This document shows, one piece after another, positions 1 through 8,490 of a DNA stretch of 64,000 nucleotides. Position 1 is the first letter of the stretch, and each line of letters opens with the position of its first letter. Under the pieces are notes generated by a model. The model saw only the letters and a list, made by a program, of their open reading frames with translations, had not been told where the DNA came from and made no database searches. The DNA lies in contig NZ_CP013949.1 of the NCBI RefSeq assembly GCF_000296215.2, forward strand, positions 434,001-498,000. Reading direction: 5' to 3'. The position numbers and the translations under genes were made by a program. This DNA comes from Bradyrhizobium sp. CCGE-LA001 (GTDB lineage: Bacteria > Pseudomonadota > Alphaproteobacteria > Rhizobiales > Xanthobacteraceae).

Positions 1-662
1 TTTCCCCCGCGCGGCACGATCACGTCGATGGCGCCGGTCAAGCCTGATAGCATCATGCCGACGGCGGCGCGGTCGCGCGTCGGCACCAGCGTGATCGCAG
101 CTTCCGGCAGGCCCGCTTCGCGCAGACCCTGCACCAGGCATTCATGGATGGCGCGGCAGGAGCGGAAACTGTCGGAGCCGCCGCGCAGGATCACGGCATT
201 GCCGGATTTCAGGCACAGCACGCCGGCATCGGCGGCTACGTTGGGCCGGCTCTCGAAGATCACGCCGACGACGCCGAGCGGCACGCGCACGCGCTCGATG
301 GTCATGCCGTTCGGCCGCTGCCAGCTCTCGGTGACGATGCCGATCGGATCGGCGATCCCGCGCACGATGCCGATGCCCTCGGCCATGCCTTCGACCCGCC
401 CCTCGGTCAGCGTCAACCGGTCGATGAAGGAGGAGGTGGCATTGCCGGACGCACGGGCTTCCGCGACGTCCTCGGCATTGGCGGCGAGGATCGCCGCAGA
501 GTTCGCGCGGATCGCCCGCTCCATGGCTTCCAACGCCCGGTTCTTCTGCTCCGGCGGCGCCAGCGCCAGCACGCGCGCGGCCGCGCGGGCTCGGCTAGCG
601 AGATCGGACATCAGCGCCTGAAGATCGGCATTGCCGTCAACGGCTTTGAGGGGGGCGGCCAT
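1..662 (-). CDS. proA: Glutamate-5-semialdehyde dehydrogenase (gamma-glutamyl phosphate reductase), N-terminal part
   Basis: Catalyses NADPH-dependent reduction of gamma-glutamyl phosphate to glutamate semialdehyde, the second step of proline synthesis. About 220 N-terminal residues are visible, starting MAAPLKAVDGN; the rest, including the catalytic cysteine, lies beyond the window edge. Family signatures include PLGVVGVIFESRPNV, CLKSGNAVILRGGS and, at the cut edge, DVIVPRGG. The ATG at 662 is the natural start for this family. It follows proB on the same strand as usual, but a toxin-antitoxin locus on the opposite strand separates the two, so proA probably cannot simply read through from proB. 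Confidence 0.96.
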   Translation of the reverse strand, partial: MAAPLKAVDGNADLQALMSDLASRARAAARVLALAPPEQKNRALEAMERAIRANSAAILAANAEDVAEARASGNATSSFIDRLTLTEGRVEGMAEGIGIVRGIADPIGIVTESWQRPNGMTIERVRVPLGVVGVIFESRPNVAADAGVLCLKSGNAVILRGGSDSFRSCRAIHECLVQGLREAGLPEAAITLVPTRDRAAVGMMLSGLTGAIDVIVPRGG

Positions 663-803
663 GGGTCAAAACCTTCTGCTAAGGCGGTGTCCTAGCACGG
701 AAATCCCGCATCTGCGAAGGGCGGGACGGGTATGGCAGGTCTCCCGGTGCGTGCCCAGCGGAGGCCAGTGGCCGGGTTAAGGGGAACTCTTGCGCGTTTC
801 CCA

Positions 804-832
804 GTTATCAATAAATATCATTATTTGATAAC
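804..832. promoter_or_regulatory. Palindromic operator upstream of the parD-like antitoxin
   Basis: A 29-bp near-perfect palindrome with arms GTTATCAA and TTGATAAC around an AT-rich centre. It ends 10 bp before the antitoxin ATG. ParD-type antitoxins usually repress their own promoter through such sites, so autoregulation is inferred. The AT-rich patch stands out from the GC-rich surroundings. Confidence 0.6.
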
Positions 833-842
833 GGAGCCTCCT

Positions 843-1121
843 ATGGCCAGCAGCTACAGCATTGGCAAGCATTTCGAGGACCTGATCGACAATCTGGTCG
901 CGAGCGGCCGCTATGCCACCGCGAGCGAGGTGATGCGCGAAGGGCTGCGCCTCGTCGAGGAGCGCGAGGAGCGGCGCAAGCTCAAGCTGGAGGCGTTGCG
1001 TGAGGAGATCCAGAAGGGCTTTGACAGCGGGCCGATGCAGGAGGTCGATGTCCAGGAATGGATGAACGACATCAAGGCGCGGGGACGGCAACGTTTGGCC
1101 GCGCGCAAACGTGGCGACTAG
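843..1121 (+). CDS. parD: Type II toxin-antitoxin system antitoxin, ParD/CC2985 family
   Basis: A 92-residue antitoxin. The N-terminal ribbon-helix-helix region (SYSIGKHFEDLIDNLVASGR, then YATASEVMREGLRLVEERE) is characteristic of the CopG/ParD fold that binds DNA as a dimer. The charged C-terminus would wrap the ParE toxin. The ATG at 843 is preceded by GGAG and sits just after the palindromic operator; a longer upstream frame has no support. The stop codon overlaps the GTG start of the downstream parE-like gene, the usual translational coupling. Because that toxin frame is broken, this antitoxin may be an orphan that can still repress its operator or neutralise a homologous toxin. Confidence 0.85.
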   Translation: MASSYSIGKHFEDLIDNLVASGRYATASEVMREGLRLVEEREERRKLKLEALREEIQKGFDSGPMQEVDVQEWMNDIKARGRQRLAARKRGD

Positions 1122-1407
1122 ATTCCGCAAGTCTCCTCAAGCCGACCGCGATCTCGAACTCGATCTGGGATTTCATCGCATCGAATAGCATTCGCGCTGC
1201 CGAGAAGCAGATCGCGCGCATCGGCGAGATATTCGAGATGATCGTTGACAACCCGCTGGCCAGCGAGAGCGCCGAGAATTGCGTATGGGCTTGCGCAGTT
1301 TCCCGGTGGGCAACTACGTGATTTTTTACATCCCGTTGCCTGACGGCGTGGAGATCGTACGTGTCATGCACGGCCGGCTGGATATCGACGCCGACGACAT
1401 GCAATAG
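1111..1407 (+). pseudogene. parE: ParE-family toxin, disrupted by two compensating frameshifts
   Basis: Three reading frames joined in order rebuild a ParE/RelE-like toxin of about 98 residues. Frame one from GTG 1111 gives VATRFRKSPQADRDLE. A +1 shift near 1160 continues as SIWDFIASNSIRAAEKQIAR and on to about 1275. A -1 shift near 1270-1280 continues as RMGLRSFPVGNYVIFYIPLP and then IVRVMHGRLDID, ending at TAG 1405. Without the shifts, frame one stops after 25 residues. The two shifts cancel, so the last segment is back in the original frame. SFPVGNYVIFY followed by VRVMHG is the standard C-terminal ParE signature. Either the toxin is dead or the sequence has two errors. Confidence 0.75.
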
Positions 1408-1424
1408 CTGGGCGTCCGCTGGTA

Positions 1425-2546
1425 TTACCCGCCCACCACCAGATCATCCCGGTGGATCATCTCCGACCGCCCGCTGATGCCGAGAATGGCCATCACGTCC
1501 GGCGAGGAGCGGCCCTTGATCCGCTCGGCGACCTCGGCGTCATAGGCGATCAGGCCGCGGCCGATCTCGCTGCTGTCGGGGCCGCGCACGATCACGGCGT
1601 CGCCGCGAGCGAACTGGCCCTCGACCTTGACCACGCCGGCCGGCAGCAGGCTGGCGCCGGCGCGCAGCGCCGTCACTGCGCCGGCGTCGATGGTCAGCGT
1701 GCCCTTCGGCTCCAGCGTGCCGGCGATCCAGCGCTTGCGCGAGGTGATGGGATTGGCCGGCGTCAGGAACCAGGTGCAGCGGCCGCCATCGGCGATGGCC
1801 TGGAGCGGATGCTCGATCTTGCCGGAGGCGATCAGCATATGGGTGCCGCCCGTGGTGGCGATCTTGGCGGCCTCGACCTTGGTGCGCATGCCGCCACGCG
1901 ACAGCTCGGACTCGGCGTCTCCCGCCACCGCCTCGATCTCGGAGGAGATGCTCTCGACCACCGGGATCAGCCTGGCATTCGGGTTGTTCTTGGGCGGGGC
2001 GTCGTAGAGCCCGTCGATGTCGGACAGCAGCACGAGCAGGTCGGCGCTTGCCATGGTGGCGACGCGCGCGGCGAGGCGGTCGTTGTCGCCGTAGCGGATC
2101 TCATTGGTGGCGACCGTGTCGTTCTCGTTGATCACGGGGATGGCGCGCCACTCCAGCAGCTTGCCGATGGTGGAGCGCGCATTGAGATAGCGGCGGCGCT
2201 CCTCGGTGTCCTGCAGCGTCACCAGGATCTGGCCGGCGCCGATGCCGTGGGCGCCCAGCACCTCCGACCAGATCCGTGCCAGCGCGATCTGGCCGACGGC
2301 CGCGGCGGCCTGGCTCTCCTCGAGCTTCAGCGGGCCGCGCGGCAATTTGAGCCGACTGCGGCCGAGCGCGATCGAGCCGGAGGAGACCACCAGCACGTCG
2401 CGGCCCTCGCGGTGCAGTTTGGCCATGTCGTCGGCCAGCGCCGCCAGCCAGGACGCGCGCACCTCGCCCCGGTCGGAATCCACCAGCAATGCGGAGCCGA
2501 CCTTGACGACGATGCGGCGGAATTGACTGAGTTCGGGACTGGCCAT
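1425..2546 (-). CDS. proB: Glutamate 5-kinase
   Basis: Phosphorylates L-glutamate to gamma-glutamyl phosphate, the committed and proline-inhibited step of proline synthesis. The protein has 373 residues, normal for the long form with a PUA domain. The amino-acid kinase domain spans roughly 1-260 (IVVKVGSALLVD near the N-terminus, VSSGSIALG, NENDTVATNEIRYGDND, and SRGGMRTKVEAAKIAT for ATP/substrate binding). The PUA domain covers about 280-370. The start was placed at ATG 2546 (MASPELSQF), because upstream in-frame sequence is low-complexity and not family-like. In many Rhizobiales obgE, proB and proA are adjacent; here unrelated genes separate all three. Confidence 0.97.
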   Translation of the reverse strand: MASPELSQFRRIVVKVGSALLVDSDRGEVRASWLAALADDMAKLHREGRDVLVVSSGSIALGRSRLKLPRGPLKLEESQAAAAVGQIALARIWSEVLGAHGIGAGQILVTLQDTEERRRYLNARSTIGKLLEWRAIPVINENDTVATNEIRYGDNDRLAARVATMASADLLVLLSDIDGLYDAPPKNNPNARLIPVVESISSEIEAVAGDAESELSRGGMRTKVEAAKIATTGGTHMLIASGKIEHPLQAIADGGRCTWFLTPANPITSRKRWIAGTLEPKGTLTIDAGAVTALRAGASLLPAGVVKVEGQFARGDAVIVRGPDSSEIGRGLIAYDAEVAERIKGRSSPDVMAILGISGRSEMIHRDDLVVGG

Positions 2547-2743
2547 GTCTCTGTGTGCTGGCGCTGGATGCGAATTGCTCGGGAAACGGCGGAGCGACAG
2601 GCGGCGCCGATGCGCCTGCTTTTGCAGCAGGACGGTGACCGGCGCAAGGCAGCCGGGATAGTAAACGGCGCATGTCGGCCTTGTGCCGGGCGTCCGCCTC
2701 GCTCTAATGGCGGTCAACGATAACAGGCCGAAAGAGGAAACGA

Positions 2744-3721
2744 ATGGATCGCCGCAAATTCATGGCCGGATGCCTTGGGGGATATCTTGGTCTGCCGCTT
2801 CTGGCGCAGGCGGGTGGGGCGCTAGCGCAGGCCGGGCTGACCAAGGTCATCTTCCCGTTCGCAGCGGGAGCCGGCGGCGACACGCTGTGCCGGCTGGTCG
2901 CGCAGGAGATGGCGCCGGTGCTGCAGCGGACCGTCGTGGTCGAGAACCGCACCGGCGGCGACGGCCTGATCGGCATCAAGGCGGTCAAAGGCGCGAGTCC
3001 CGACGGCGGCATGGTGCTGGTGACGACCGGGCCGACCATGTACCTGCTGCCGATGGTGGAGAAGACACCGAGCTTCGACAGCGCCAAGGACTTCATGCCG
3101 GTCTCGCTGCTGGCGCGGTTCGAGTTTGCACTGGTGATCAACCCGGCGGTCGATGCCACCGATTTCAAGAGCTTCGTGACCTGGCTCAAGGCGCATCCGG
3201 ACAAGACCTCGTTCGGGGTGCCGAGCAACGGCACCATTCCGCATTTCATGGGCTCCAAGCTCGAGAAGGATCTCGGTATTCCCTTAACGCGTGTGCCCTA
3301 TCGCGGCAGCGCTCCCATCCTCAACGATCTCGTCGGCGGCCACATTTCGTTCGGCATCACCACATTGGCCGATGCGCTGCCGCAGCATCGCGCCAAGGGC
3401 GTGAAGATCATCGCGGTCAGCAGTGCAGAACGTTCGCCGTTCGCGCCCGAGGTTCCGACGCTGAAGGAGAGCGGCATCGATCTCGTCGCGGATGCCTGGT
3501 ACGGCATGTGGCTTCCCGCCGGCAGCCCGCCGGACTTCGCCGGCAAGCTCGGTGCCGCCGCGAGCGCCGCGCTCGCCAAGCCCGAGGTGAAGGAGAAGCT
3601 CACCGCCATCGGGCTCATTCCGGTCGGCTCGACCCCGGACGGATTGACCAAGGAGCTCGCCGCGAACATCGCGCTGTGGCAGCCGATCGTGAAGGCGACG
3701 GGATACAAGATCGAGAATTAG
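2744..3721 (+). CDS. Bug/TctC-family tripartite tricarboxylate transporter substrate-binding protein
   Basis: A 325-residue periplasmic binding protein. The N-terminus (MDRRKFMAGCLGGYLGLPLL, then AQAGGALAQA) is a signal peptide with RR start and AxA cleavage. Family hallmarks are VIFPFAAGAGGDTLCRL, VENRTGGDGLIGIKAV and the C-terminal EVPTLKESGIDL. These proteins normally feed carboxylates to a TctAB membrane pair, but no tctA or tctB is nearby, so it is an orphan binding protein, very common in Bradyrhizobium and Bordetella relatives. A good Shine-Dalgarno (AGAGGAAA) precedes ATG 2744. The ligand cannot be told from sequence. Confidence 0.9.
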   Translation: MDRRKFMAGCLGGYLGLPLLAQAGGALAQAGLTKVIFPFAAGAGGDTLCRLVAQEMAPVLQRTVVVENRTGGDGLIGIKAVKGASPDGGMVLVTTGPTMYLLPMVEKTPSFDSAKDFMPVSLLARFEFALVINPAVDATDFKSFVTWLKAHPDKTSFGVPSNGTIPHFMGSKLEKDLGIPLTRVPYRGSAPILNDLVGGHISFGITTLADALPQHRAKGVKIIAVSSAERSPFAPEVPTLKESGIDLVADAWYGMWLPAGSPPDFAGKLGAAASAALAKPEVKEKLTAIGLIPVGSTPDGLTKELAANIALWQPIVKATGYKIEN

Positions 3722-3901
3722 AATCGACGGAGCGCGCAAAACACTCCGGGCATGACGGGTTGAGAGAGCCCGCATTCCCTCTATCCCGTCGTCCTGTAGA
3801 GCGCGATCTTGCGCGCGTCTCGAAAGATGAAAGGCCCCGCCGCTGCAACTCGGCCTTCATGGTTCGAGACGGCGCCGCCGCGCCTCCTCACCATGAGGGT
3901 T

Positions 3902-5536
3902 CTACATCTTCGCGCGCTGGGCGATGCCGTCCTTGATCGCAGCGAGTTCTTTCTCGTCCCAGATGCCGATGAGAATGCCGCCCTTCACCTGCAGCTGGTT
4001 GTCGGCATAGGTTGCGATCTTCTCGCGCGGCGTGGTGATGTGGCCGTTCGGATGCAGCGCCCAGTCGAACAGTTCGGCCTGCAACCGCGCGACGATGCCG
4101 GCGCATTCAAGGTCGTCGCCGCGATCCAGGAACTCCTCCGGATCGGTTTCGAGATCGTACAGCATCGGGCGGAAGCCGGATGCGTGGATGTATTTCCAGC
4201 GGCCGTCGAACACCATGAACAGGCGGCAGCGCTCGATCGGCTGGTTCAGCTTCAGCCGCACGTCTTGCATGGCGTAGTCGTATTCGGAGAACGCCACCTT
4301 GCGCCAGTCCGACGGCGTCGAGCCGCGCAGCAGCGGCAATAGCGAACGTCCTTCGAGGATGTGGCCGGGCACCTTGCCGCCGAAATAATCGACGAAGGTC
4401 GGCGCGAGGTCGATGCCTTCCACCAGCGCGTCACTGCGCGTGCCGCGCGTGGCGTCGGCCTCGTTGGAAGGATCGATGATGATCAGCGGAATTTTTGCCG
4501 ACTGTTCGTGGAACAGGTCCTTTTCGCCCATCCAGTGATCGCCGAGATAATCGCCATGATCGGAGGTGAACACGATCATCGTGGTGTCCAGCAGGCCGCG
4601 CTCGCCTAAAAATTTCATCAGCACGCCCATCTGGTCGTCGATCTGGGTGATCAGGCCCATATAGGTCGGGATCACCTTCTCCCGCGCATCGTCGCGGGCC
4701 ATGTTGCGGGAGTAGCGCATGTCCATGTAGGCGCCGAACACCGGATGCGGGTTCTGCCGCTCGCGCTCGGAGCGGATCACCGGGATCATGTCTGATGTCG
4801 AGTACATGCTGGCGTAGGGTTCTGGCGCGATGTAGGGCCAGTGCGGCTTGATGTAGGATAGATGCAGACACCACGGCCGTCCGTCGACCTCGGCCTCGCT
4901 GATGAAGTCCATCGCACGCCGCGTCATGTAGGGCGTCTCGGAATGCTCGTCCGGCACGCGCGCGGTCTTGTCGGCATGCACCAGCAGCCAGCCGTTCTGC
5001 AACGAGCCGTCGTCGGCCGCGCCTGAATTGGCCCAATGCTCCCAGGGATTGGTGGCGTCGAAACCTTGGCTGCGCAGATAGTCATCGTATTTCGGCCGCG
5101 GCCGTCCCGTCGGATGCAGGCCGTCGTCTCGCTCGTAAGGCTCGAACCCGCATTCGGCGACATGCACGCCGATCACCGATTCCGGGGGAATGCCGAGCGC
5201 CTTCATGCCTTCGATATCAGGCGCCATGTGGGTCTTGCCGACCAGCACGTTGCGCACGCCGATCTTGTTGAGGTGATCGCCGAGCGTGGGCTCGCCGACA
5301 CGTAGCGGCCAGCCGTTCCAATGCGAGCCGTGCGAGCGCATATAGCGCCCGGTGTAGAACGACATCCGCGATGGGCCGCAGATCGGCGATTGCACGTAAG
5401 CCTTGGTGAAGAGCACGCCACGCCTCGCCATGGCGTCGATGTTCGGCGTCTTCAGCGTGGGATGGCCGGTGCAGCCGAGATAGTCATAGCGAAGCTGGTC
5501 GCACATGATCCAGAGGACGTTCTTCGCGCGCGCCAT
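3902..5536 (-). CDS. Sulfatase-family hydrolase (arylsulfatase / phosphonate monoester hydrolase-like)
   Basis: A 544-residue alkaline-phosphatase superfamily enzyme predicted to hydrolyse sulfate or phosphonate monoesters. Metal ligands appear at the start (NVLWIMCDQLRYD) and in VFTSDHGDYLGDH. The CGPSR motif (Cys at residue 53) is the C-x-P-x-R sequence that formylglycine-generating enzyme converts to the catalytic formylglycine. There is no signal peptide, so it acts in the cytoplasm, as phosphonate monoester hydrolases do. The start at ATG 5536 (MARAKNVLW) fits the family; an upstream in-frame extension reads through a palindromic repeat and was not used. It lies alone between obgE and proB. 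Substrate class is uncertain. Confidence 0.88.
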   Translation of the reverse strand: MARAKNVLWIMCDQLRYDYLGCTGHPTLKTPNIDAMARRGVLFTKAYVQSPICGPSRMSFYTGRYMRSHGSHWNGWPLRVGEPTLGDHLNKIGVRNVLVGKTHMAPDIEGMKALGIPPESVIGVHVAECGFEPYERDDGLHPTGRPRPKYDDYLRSQGFDATNPWEHWANSGAADDGSLQNGWLLVHADKTARVPDEHSETPYMTRRAMDFISEAEVDGRPWCLHLSYIKPHWPYIAPEPYASMYSTSDMIPVIRSERERQNPHPVFGAYMDMRYSRNMARDDAREKVIPTYMGLITQIDDQMGVLMKFLGERGLLDTTMIVFTSDHGDYLGDHWMGEKDLFHEQSAKIPLIIIDPSNEADATRGTRSDALVEGIDLAPTFVDYFGGKVPGHILEGRSLLPLLRGSTPSDWRKVAFSEYDYAMQDVRLKLNQPIERCRLFMVFDGRWKYIHASGFRPMLYDLETDPEEFLDRGDDLECAGIVARLQAELFDWALHPNGHITTPREKIATYADNQLQVKGGILIGIWDEKELAAIKDGIAQRAKM

Positions 5537-5635
5537 GCGTCGTTCCTGTTGGTTCTTGTTTGTTGGATGCTGCGCTATCGTGGTCGCGATGGCAACCTGC
5601 CAGTGATGCGCGTGCCCGCAACCACGCACTCCGCT

Positions 5636-5762
5636 GTCGTCCCTGCGAACGCAGGGACCCATAACCACAGGGAGTGGTTTGGCGAGGACTCGTCGTTCGG
5701 TACCTCGACCGATCGCAGCCGATGGATCACGCGGTATGGGTCCCCGCGTTGGCGGGGACGAC
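5636..5762. repeat. Paired inverted repeat element (dispersed intergenic palindrome)
   Basis: Two 28-bp arms in opposite orientation at 5636-5663 and 5735-5762 share GTCGTCCCYGC..ACGCRGGGACCCATA. Each arm is itself a short hairpin (CCCTGCG..CGCAGGG and CCCCGCG..GGCGGGG). The element lies in the obgE-sulfatase gap just after the obgE stop, so it may end obgE transcription. It resembles the repeated palindromic elements scattered through Bradyrhizobium genomes. Confidence 0.7.
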
Positions 5763-5774
5763 GGTGGAGAGAGC

Positions 5775-6815
5775 TTACACCGACCACGGCTCCGCTTCGG
5801 CCGCGCTCTTCGCCTTGGCCGACACCGGGCTCTCGCCGATCACCTCCGCAAGCGCGCGCAAGGCTTCCTTGACGCCTTGGCCGGTGATGCCGGAGAGCAG
5901 CAGCGGCGTCTTCTTGGCGGCGCGCTTGAGGCGATCCTTCTGCTTCTTCAGCTCGTCCGGCTCGACCGCGTCGATCTTGTTCAGCGCGACGATCTCGATC
6001 TTGTCGGTGAGCTGGCCGCCATAGGCGTCGAGCTCGGTCCGCACCGTCTTGTAGGCCTTGCCGGCGTGCTCGCAGGTTGCGTCGATCAAATGCAGCAGCA
6101 CGCGGCAGCGTTCGACATGGCCGAGGAAGCGGTCGCCGAGGCCGGTGCCTTCATGCGCGCCCTCGATCAGGCCGGGAATGTCGGCGAGCACGAATTCGCG
6201 GCCGTCGGCATTCACGACACCGAGCTGCGGATGCAGCGTGGTGAAGGGATAGTCGGCGATCTTCGGTTTCGCGGCGCTGACCTTGGAGAGAAAGGTCGAC
6301 TTGCCTGCATTGGGCATGCCGACGAGACCGGCATCGGCGATCAGCTTCAGCCGTAGCCAGATCCAGCGCTCTTCGCCGGGCTGGCCGGGATTGGCGTTGC
6401 GCGGCGCGCGGTTGGTCGATGATTTGAAATGCGCATTGCCGAAACCGCCATTGCCGCCTTCGGCCAGCACGAACTTCTCGCCGACCTTGGTGAAGTCATG
6501 GATCAGCGTCTCGCGATCCTCGTCGAAGATCTGCGTGCCCACGGGAACCTTCAGCACGATGTTCTTGCCGTTGGCGCCGTGGCGGTCCGAGCCCATGCCG
6601 TTCTCGCCCTTCTGGGCCTTGAAATGCTGCTGGTAGCGGTAGTCGATCAGCGTGTTGAGGCCGTCGGCGACCTCGAGGATGACATTGCCGCCGCGGCCGC
6701 CATTGCCGCCGGAGGGGCCGCCGAATTCGATGAACTTCTCGCGGCGGAACGCCACGCAGCCGTTCCCGCCGTCACCGGAGCGGATATAGACCTTTGCTTC
6801 GTCGAGGAATTTCAT
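5775..6815 (-). CDS. obgE: GTPase ObgE/CgtA
   Basis: Essential ribosome-associated GTPase of 346 residues, involved in 50S maturation and stress control. The glycine-rich Obg fold occupies about 1-158 (MKFLDEAKVYIRSGDGGNGC, GGPSGGNGGRGG). The G domain follows with P-loop GMPNAGKST, switch DIPGLIEGAHEGTGLG and NKID. There is little C-terminal extension beyond the G domain, as in other alphaproteobacteria. The start at ATG 6815 gives the canonical MKFLDEAK N-terminus. In many bacteria obgE follows rplU-rpmA; here three genes intervene. Confidence 0.98.
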   Translation of the reverse strand: MKFLDEAKVYIRSGDGGNGCVAFRREKFIEFGGPSGGNGGRGGNVILEVADGLNTLIDYRYQQHFKAQKGENGMGSDRHGANGKNIVLKVPVGTQIFDEDRETLIHDFTKVGEKFVLAEGGNGGFGNAHFKSSTNRAPRNANPGQPGEERWIWLRLKLIADAGLVGMPNAGKSTFLSKVSAAKPKIADYPFTTLHPQLGVVNADGREFVLADIPGLIEGAHEGTGLGDRFLGHVERCRVLLHLIDATCEHAGKAYKTVRTELDAYGGQLTDKIEIVALNKIDAVEPDELKKQKDRLKRAAKKTPLLLSGITGQGVKEALRALAEVIGESPVSAKAKSAAEAEPWSV

Positions 6816-6899
6816 GGGCCATAGGTAGGCCAGCCGCTCCCGCGCGGCAACCCGGATCGACCGGCAAATCGGCGGAAATTCCGCGATTTCGCGGCGTAC

Positions 6900-7394
6900 T
6901 TAACCCGCCGCGCGTCTCCGGATCAGGAATTTCTGCATGCCCTCCAGCACCAGCTCCTTGCGCTGGTTGAACACGGTGCTGCGCAGCGTCACCACGCCGG
7001 TCGAGCGGCCCGGCACGAGCTCGGTGACCTCTAGCGCGGGATAGAGGGTGTCGTCGGCAAATACCGGCTTGAGGAAGCGGCTCGATTGCTCGAGGAAGCC
7101 GACCAGGGACTCCTCGACCATGAACGGAAACAGGCCGGCGCCGGGCGCGGTGTGGATCAAGGTCTGGAAGCCGTGAGCGAGCAGATGCGGCATGCCGCGG
7201 GCGCGGCAGTACTCCAGATCATAGTGCACCGGATGGGTGTCGCCGCTCGCGGTCTGGAATGCGGCGAATACGGCGGTGGTCTGGGTGCGGCTCGGCAGCA
7301 CGAAACGCTCGCCGAGGACGAAATCCTCAAACCAGCGTTGCGCGGGGATCATGCGATGCTGGGTGGGATCGAAGTCGGTCATGCGCTGCACCAT
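6900..7394 (-). CDS. MaoC-like hot-dog dehydratase family protein
   Basis: A 164-residue single hot-dog-fold protein of the MaoC/(R)-enoyl-CoA hydratase type. The segment FAAFQTASGDTHPVHYDLEY contains the Asp-x4-His hydratase motif pattern (GDTHPVHYD), followed by the overhanging helix region LLAHGFQTLI. It likely acts on an acyl-CoA-like thioester, but the substrate is unknown. The start may be ATG 7394 or ATG 7382 (MTDFDPTQH); neither has a clear ribosome binding site. It lies between obgE and a divergently oriented DMT transporter. Confidence 0.85.
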   Translation of the reverse strand: MVQRMTDFDPTQHRMIPAQRWFEDFVLGERFVLPSRTQTTAVFAAFQTASGDTHPVHYDLEYCRARGMPHLLAHGFQTLIHTAPGAGLFPFMVEESLVGFLEQSSRFLKPVFADDTLYPALEVTELVPGRSTGVVTLRSTVFNQRKELVLEGMQKFLIRRRAAG

Positions 7395-7506
7395 TCTGAA
7401 CGGATTTCGAAAGCGAATCCGTATCGCGCTGGACGCAGTGCGACAATGCGTTCAATTCGCCAGAGATGACTTGTCCCGCGCGCCCACCTGATTAAAACGA
7501 AAGCAA

Positions 7507-8421
7507 ATGCCCCTCTTCAAATCACTCTCCGCCTATGACGACCGATCGGCGCGGCTGGCCGGCATCGCCTTCATGGTGCTGTCGATCTTCATGTTCTCGT
7601 TCGGCGATGCCATGGGCAAGTTCCTGGTCGGGACGTATTCGGTGGGACAGCTCCTGTTCCTGCGGGCCTGCGCGGCGCTGCTGCTGCTGGCGCCGTTGAT
7701 CTGGCGGCAGCGTCACCTGTTCCTGGAGCTGGAGCGGCCGCGCCTGCAGTTCATCCGCGTCGTGCTGTCGACGCTGGAGGTCGCGGCGTTCTTCCTCGCC
7801 ACGGTGTATCTGCCGCTTGCCGACGTCATCACCTATTATCTCGCCGGGCCGATCTTCGTCACCGCGATGTCGGCGATCTTCTTAGGGGAGAAGGTCGGCT
7901 GGCGGCGCTGGACCGCGATCCTGATCGGCTTCTGCGGCGTCCTCATCGCACTGCGTCCCTCCGCGCAGACGGTCAGCCTGCCGGCGTTGATCGCGCTCGG
8001 CGGCAGTCTCTCCTTCGCAACGCTGATGCTGATCACGCGCAGCCTGCGCAAGACGCCCGACATCGTGATGGCGTCCTCGCAATTCGTCGGCACGTTCTCG
8101 CTGGGGGCGGTGCTGTCGGCCTTCCACTGGGTGCCACCGACCCCTGGCAGCCTCGCAATCTTCGCACTGGCCGGATGTGTCTCGGTCACCGCGCTGTTCT
8201 GCGTCAACCGCTCGCTCAAGCTCGCCCCGGCCAGCGTCGTCGTGCCCTATCAATATTCGATGATCGTCTGGGCCGTGATCTTCGGCTTCGTCGTGTTCGG
8301 CGACGTGCCCTCCATCGCAACACTCGTCGGCGCCGCCATCATCATCGGCGCCGGCTTCTACATCTATCTGCGGGAGCGGGATCTGGGGCGCGAGACCACG
8401 GACGTGAATCCGCCGGCGTAG
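7507..8421 (+). CDS. DMT superfamily (EamA) transporter
   Basis: A 304-residue inner-membrane permease with about ten hydrophobic helices arranged as two EamA repeats; the first starts near GIAFMVLSIFMFSFGDAMGK and the second near ALIALGGSLSFATLMLITRS. Typical features are the glutamate-containing FLGEKVGWRRW after helix four and VVPYQYSMIVWAVIFG in the second repeat. These proteins export small metabolites or amino acids; the substrate cannot be assigned. It stands alone and converges on the acetyltransferase gene, with a hairpin between them. Confidence 0.92.
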   Translation: MPLFKSLSAYDDRSARLAGIAFMVLSIFMFSFGDAMGKFLVGTYSVGQLLFLRACAALLLLAPLIWRQRHLFLELERPRLQFIRVVLSTLEVAAFFLATVYLPLADVITYYLAGPIFVTAMSAIFLGEKVGWRRWTAILIGFCGVLIALRPSAQTVSLPALIALGGSLSFATLMLITRSLRKTPDIVMASSQFVGTFSLGAVLSAFHWVPPTPGSLAIFALAGCVSVTALFCVNRSLKLAPASVVVPYQYSMIVWAVIFGFVVFGDVPSIATLVGAAIIIGAGFYIYLRERDLGRETTDVNPPA

Positions 8422-8428
8422 CGGCATC

Positions 8429-8468
8429 GTCATCCCGGGCTCGCAACTTCGTCGCGCCCCGGGACGAC
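8429..8468. terminator. Hairpin between convergent genes
   Basis: Arms GTCATCCCGGG (8429-8439) and CCCGGGACGAC (8458-8468) form an 11-bp stem with one G-T type mismatch. The hairpin sits 7 bp after the DMT stop and upstream of the acetyltransferase stop on the other strand, so it could terminate both. There is no U-tract. The right arm continues into sequence also found at 53451-53485. Confidence 0.5.
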
Positions 8469-8490
8469 AGCCGTGTATGTGGCCTGCGCC

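Noticed and set aside
1452..2723. Open frame on the plus strand opposite proB (423 codons)
   Set aside because: Antisense shadow of proB with no family motif and low-complexity Gly/His/Ala-rich sequence.
2744..3721. Complete tripartite tricarboxylate transporter
   Set aside because: Only the binding protein is present; no tctA or tctB homologue lies nearby.
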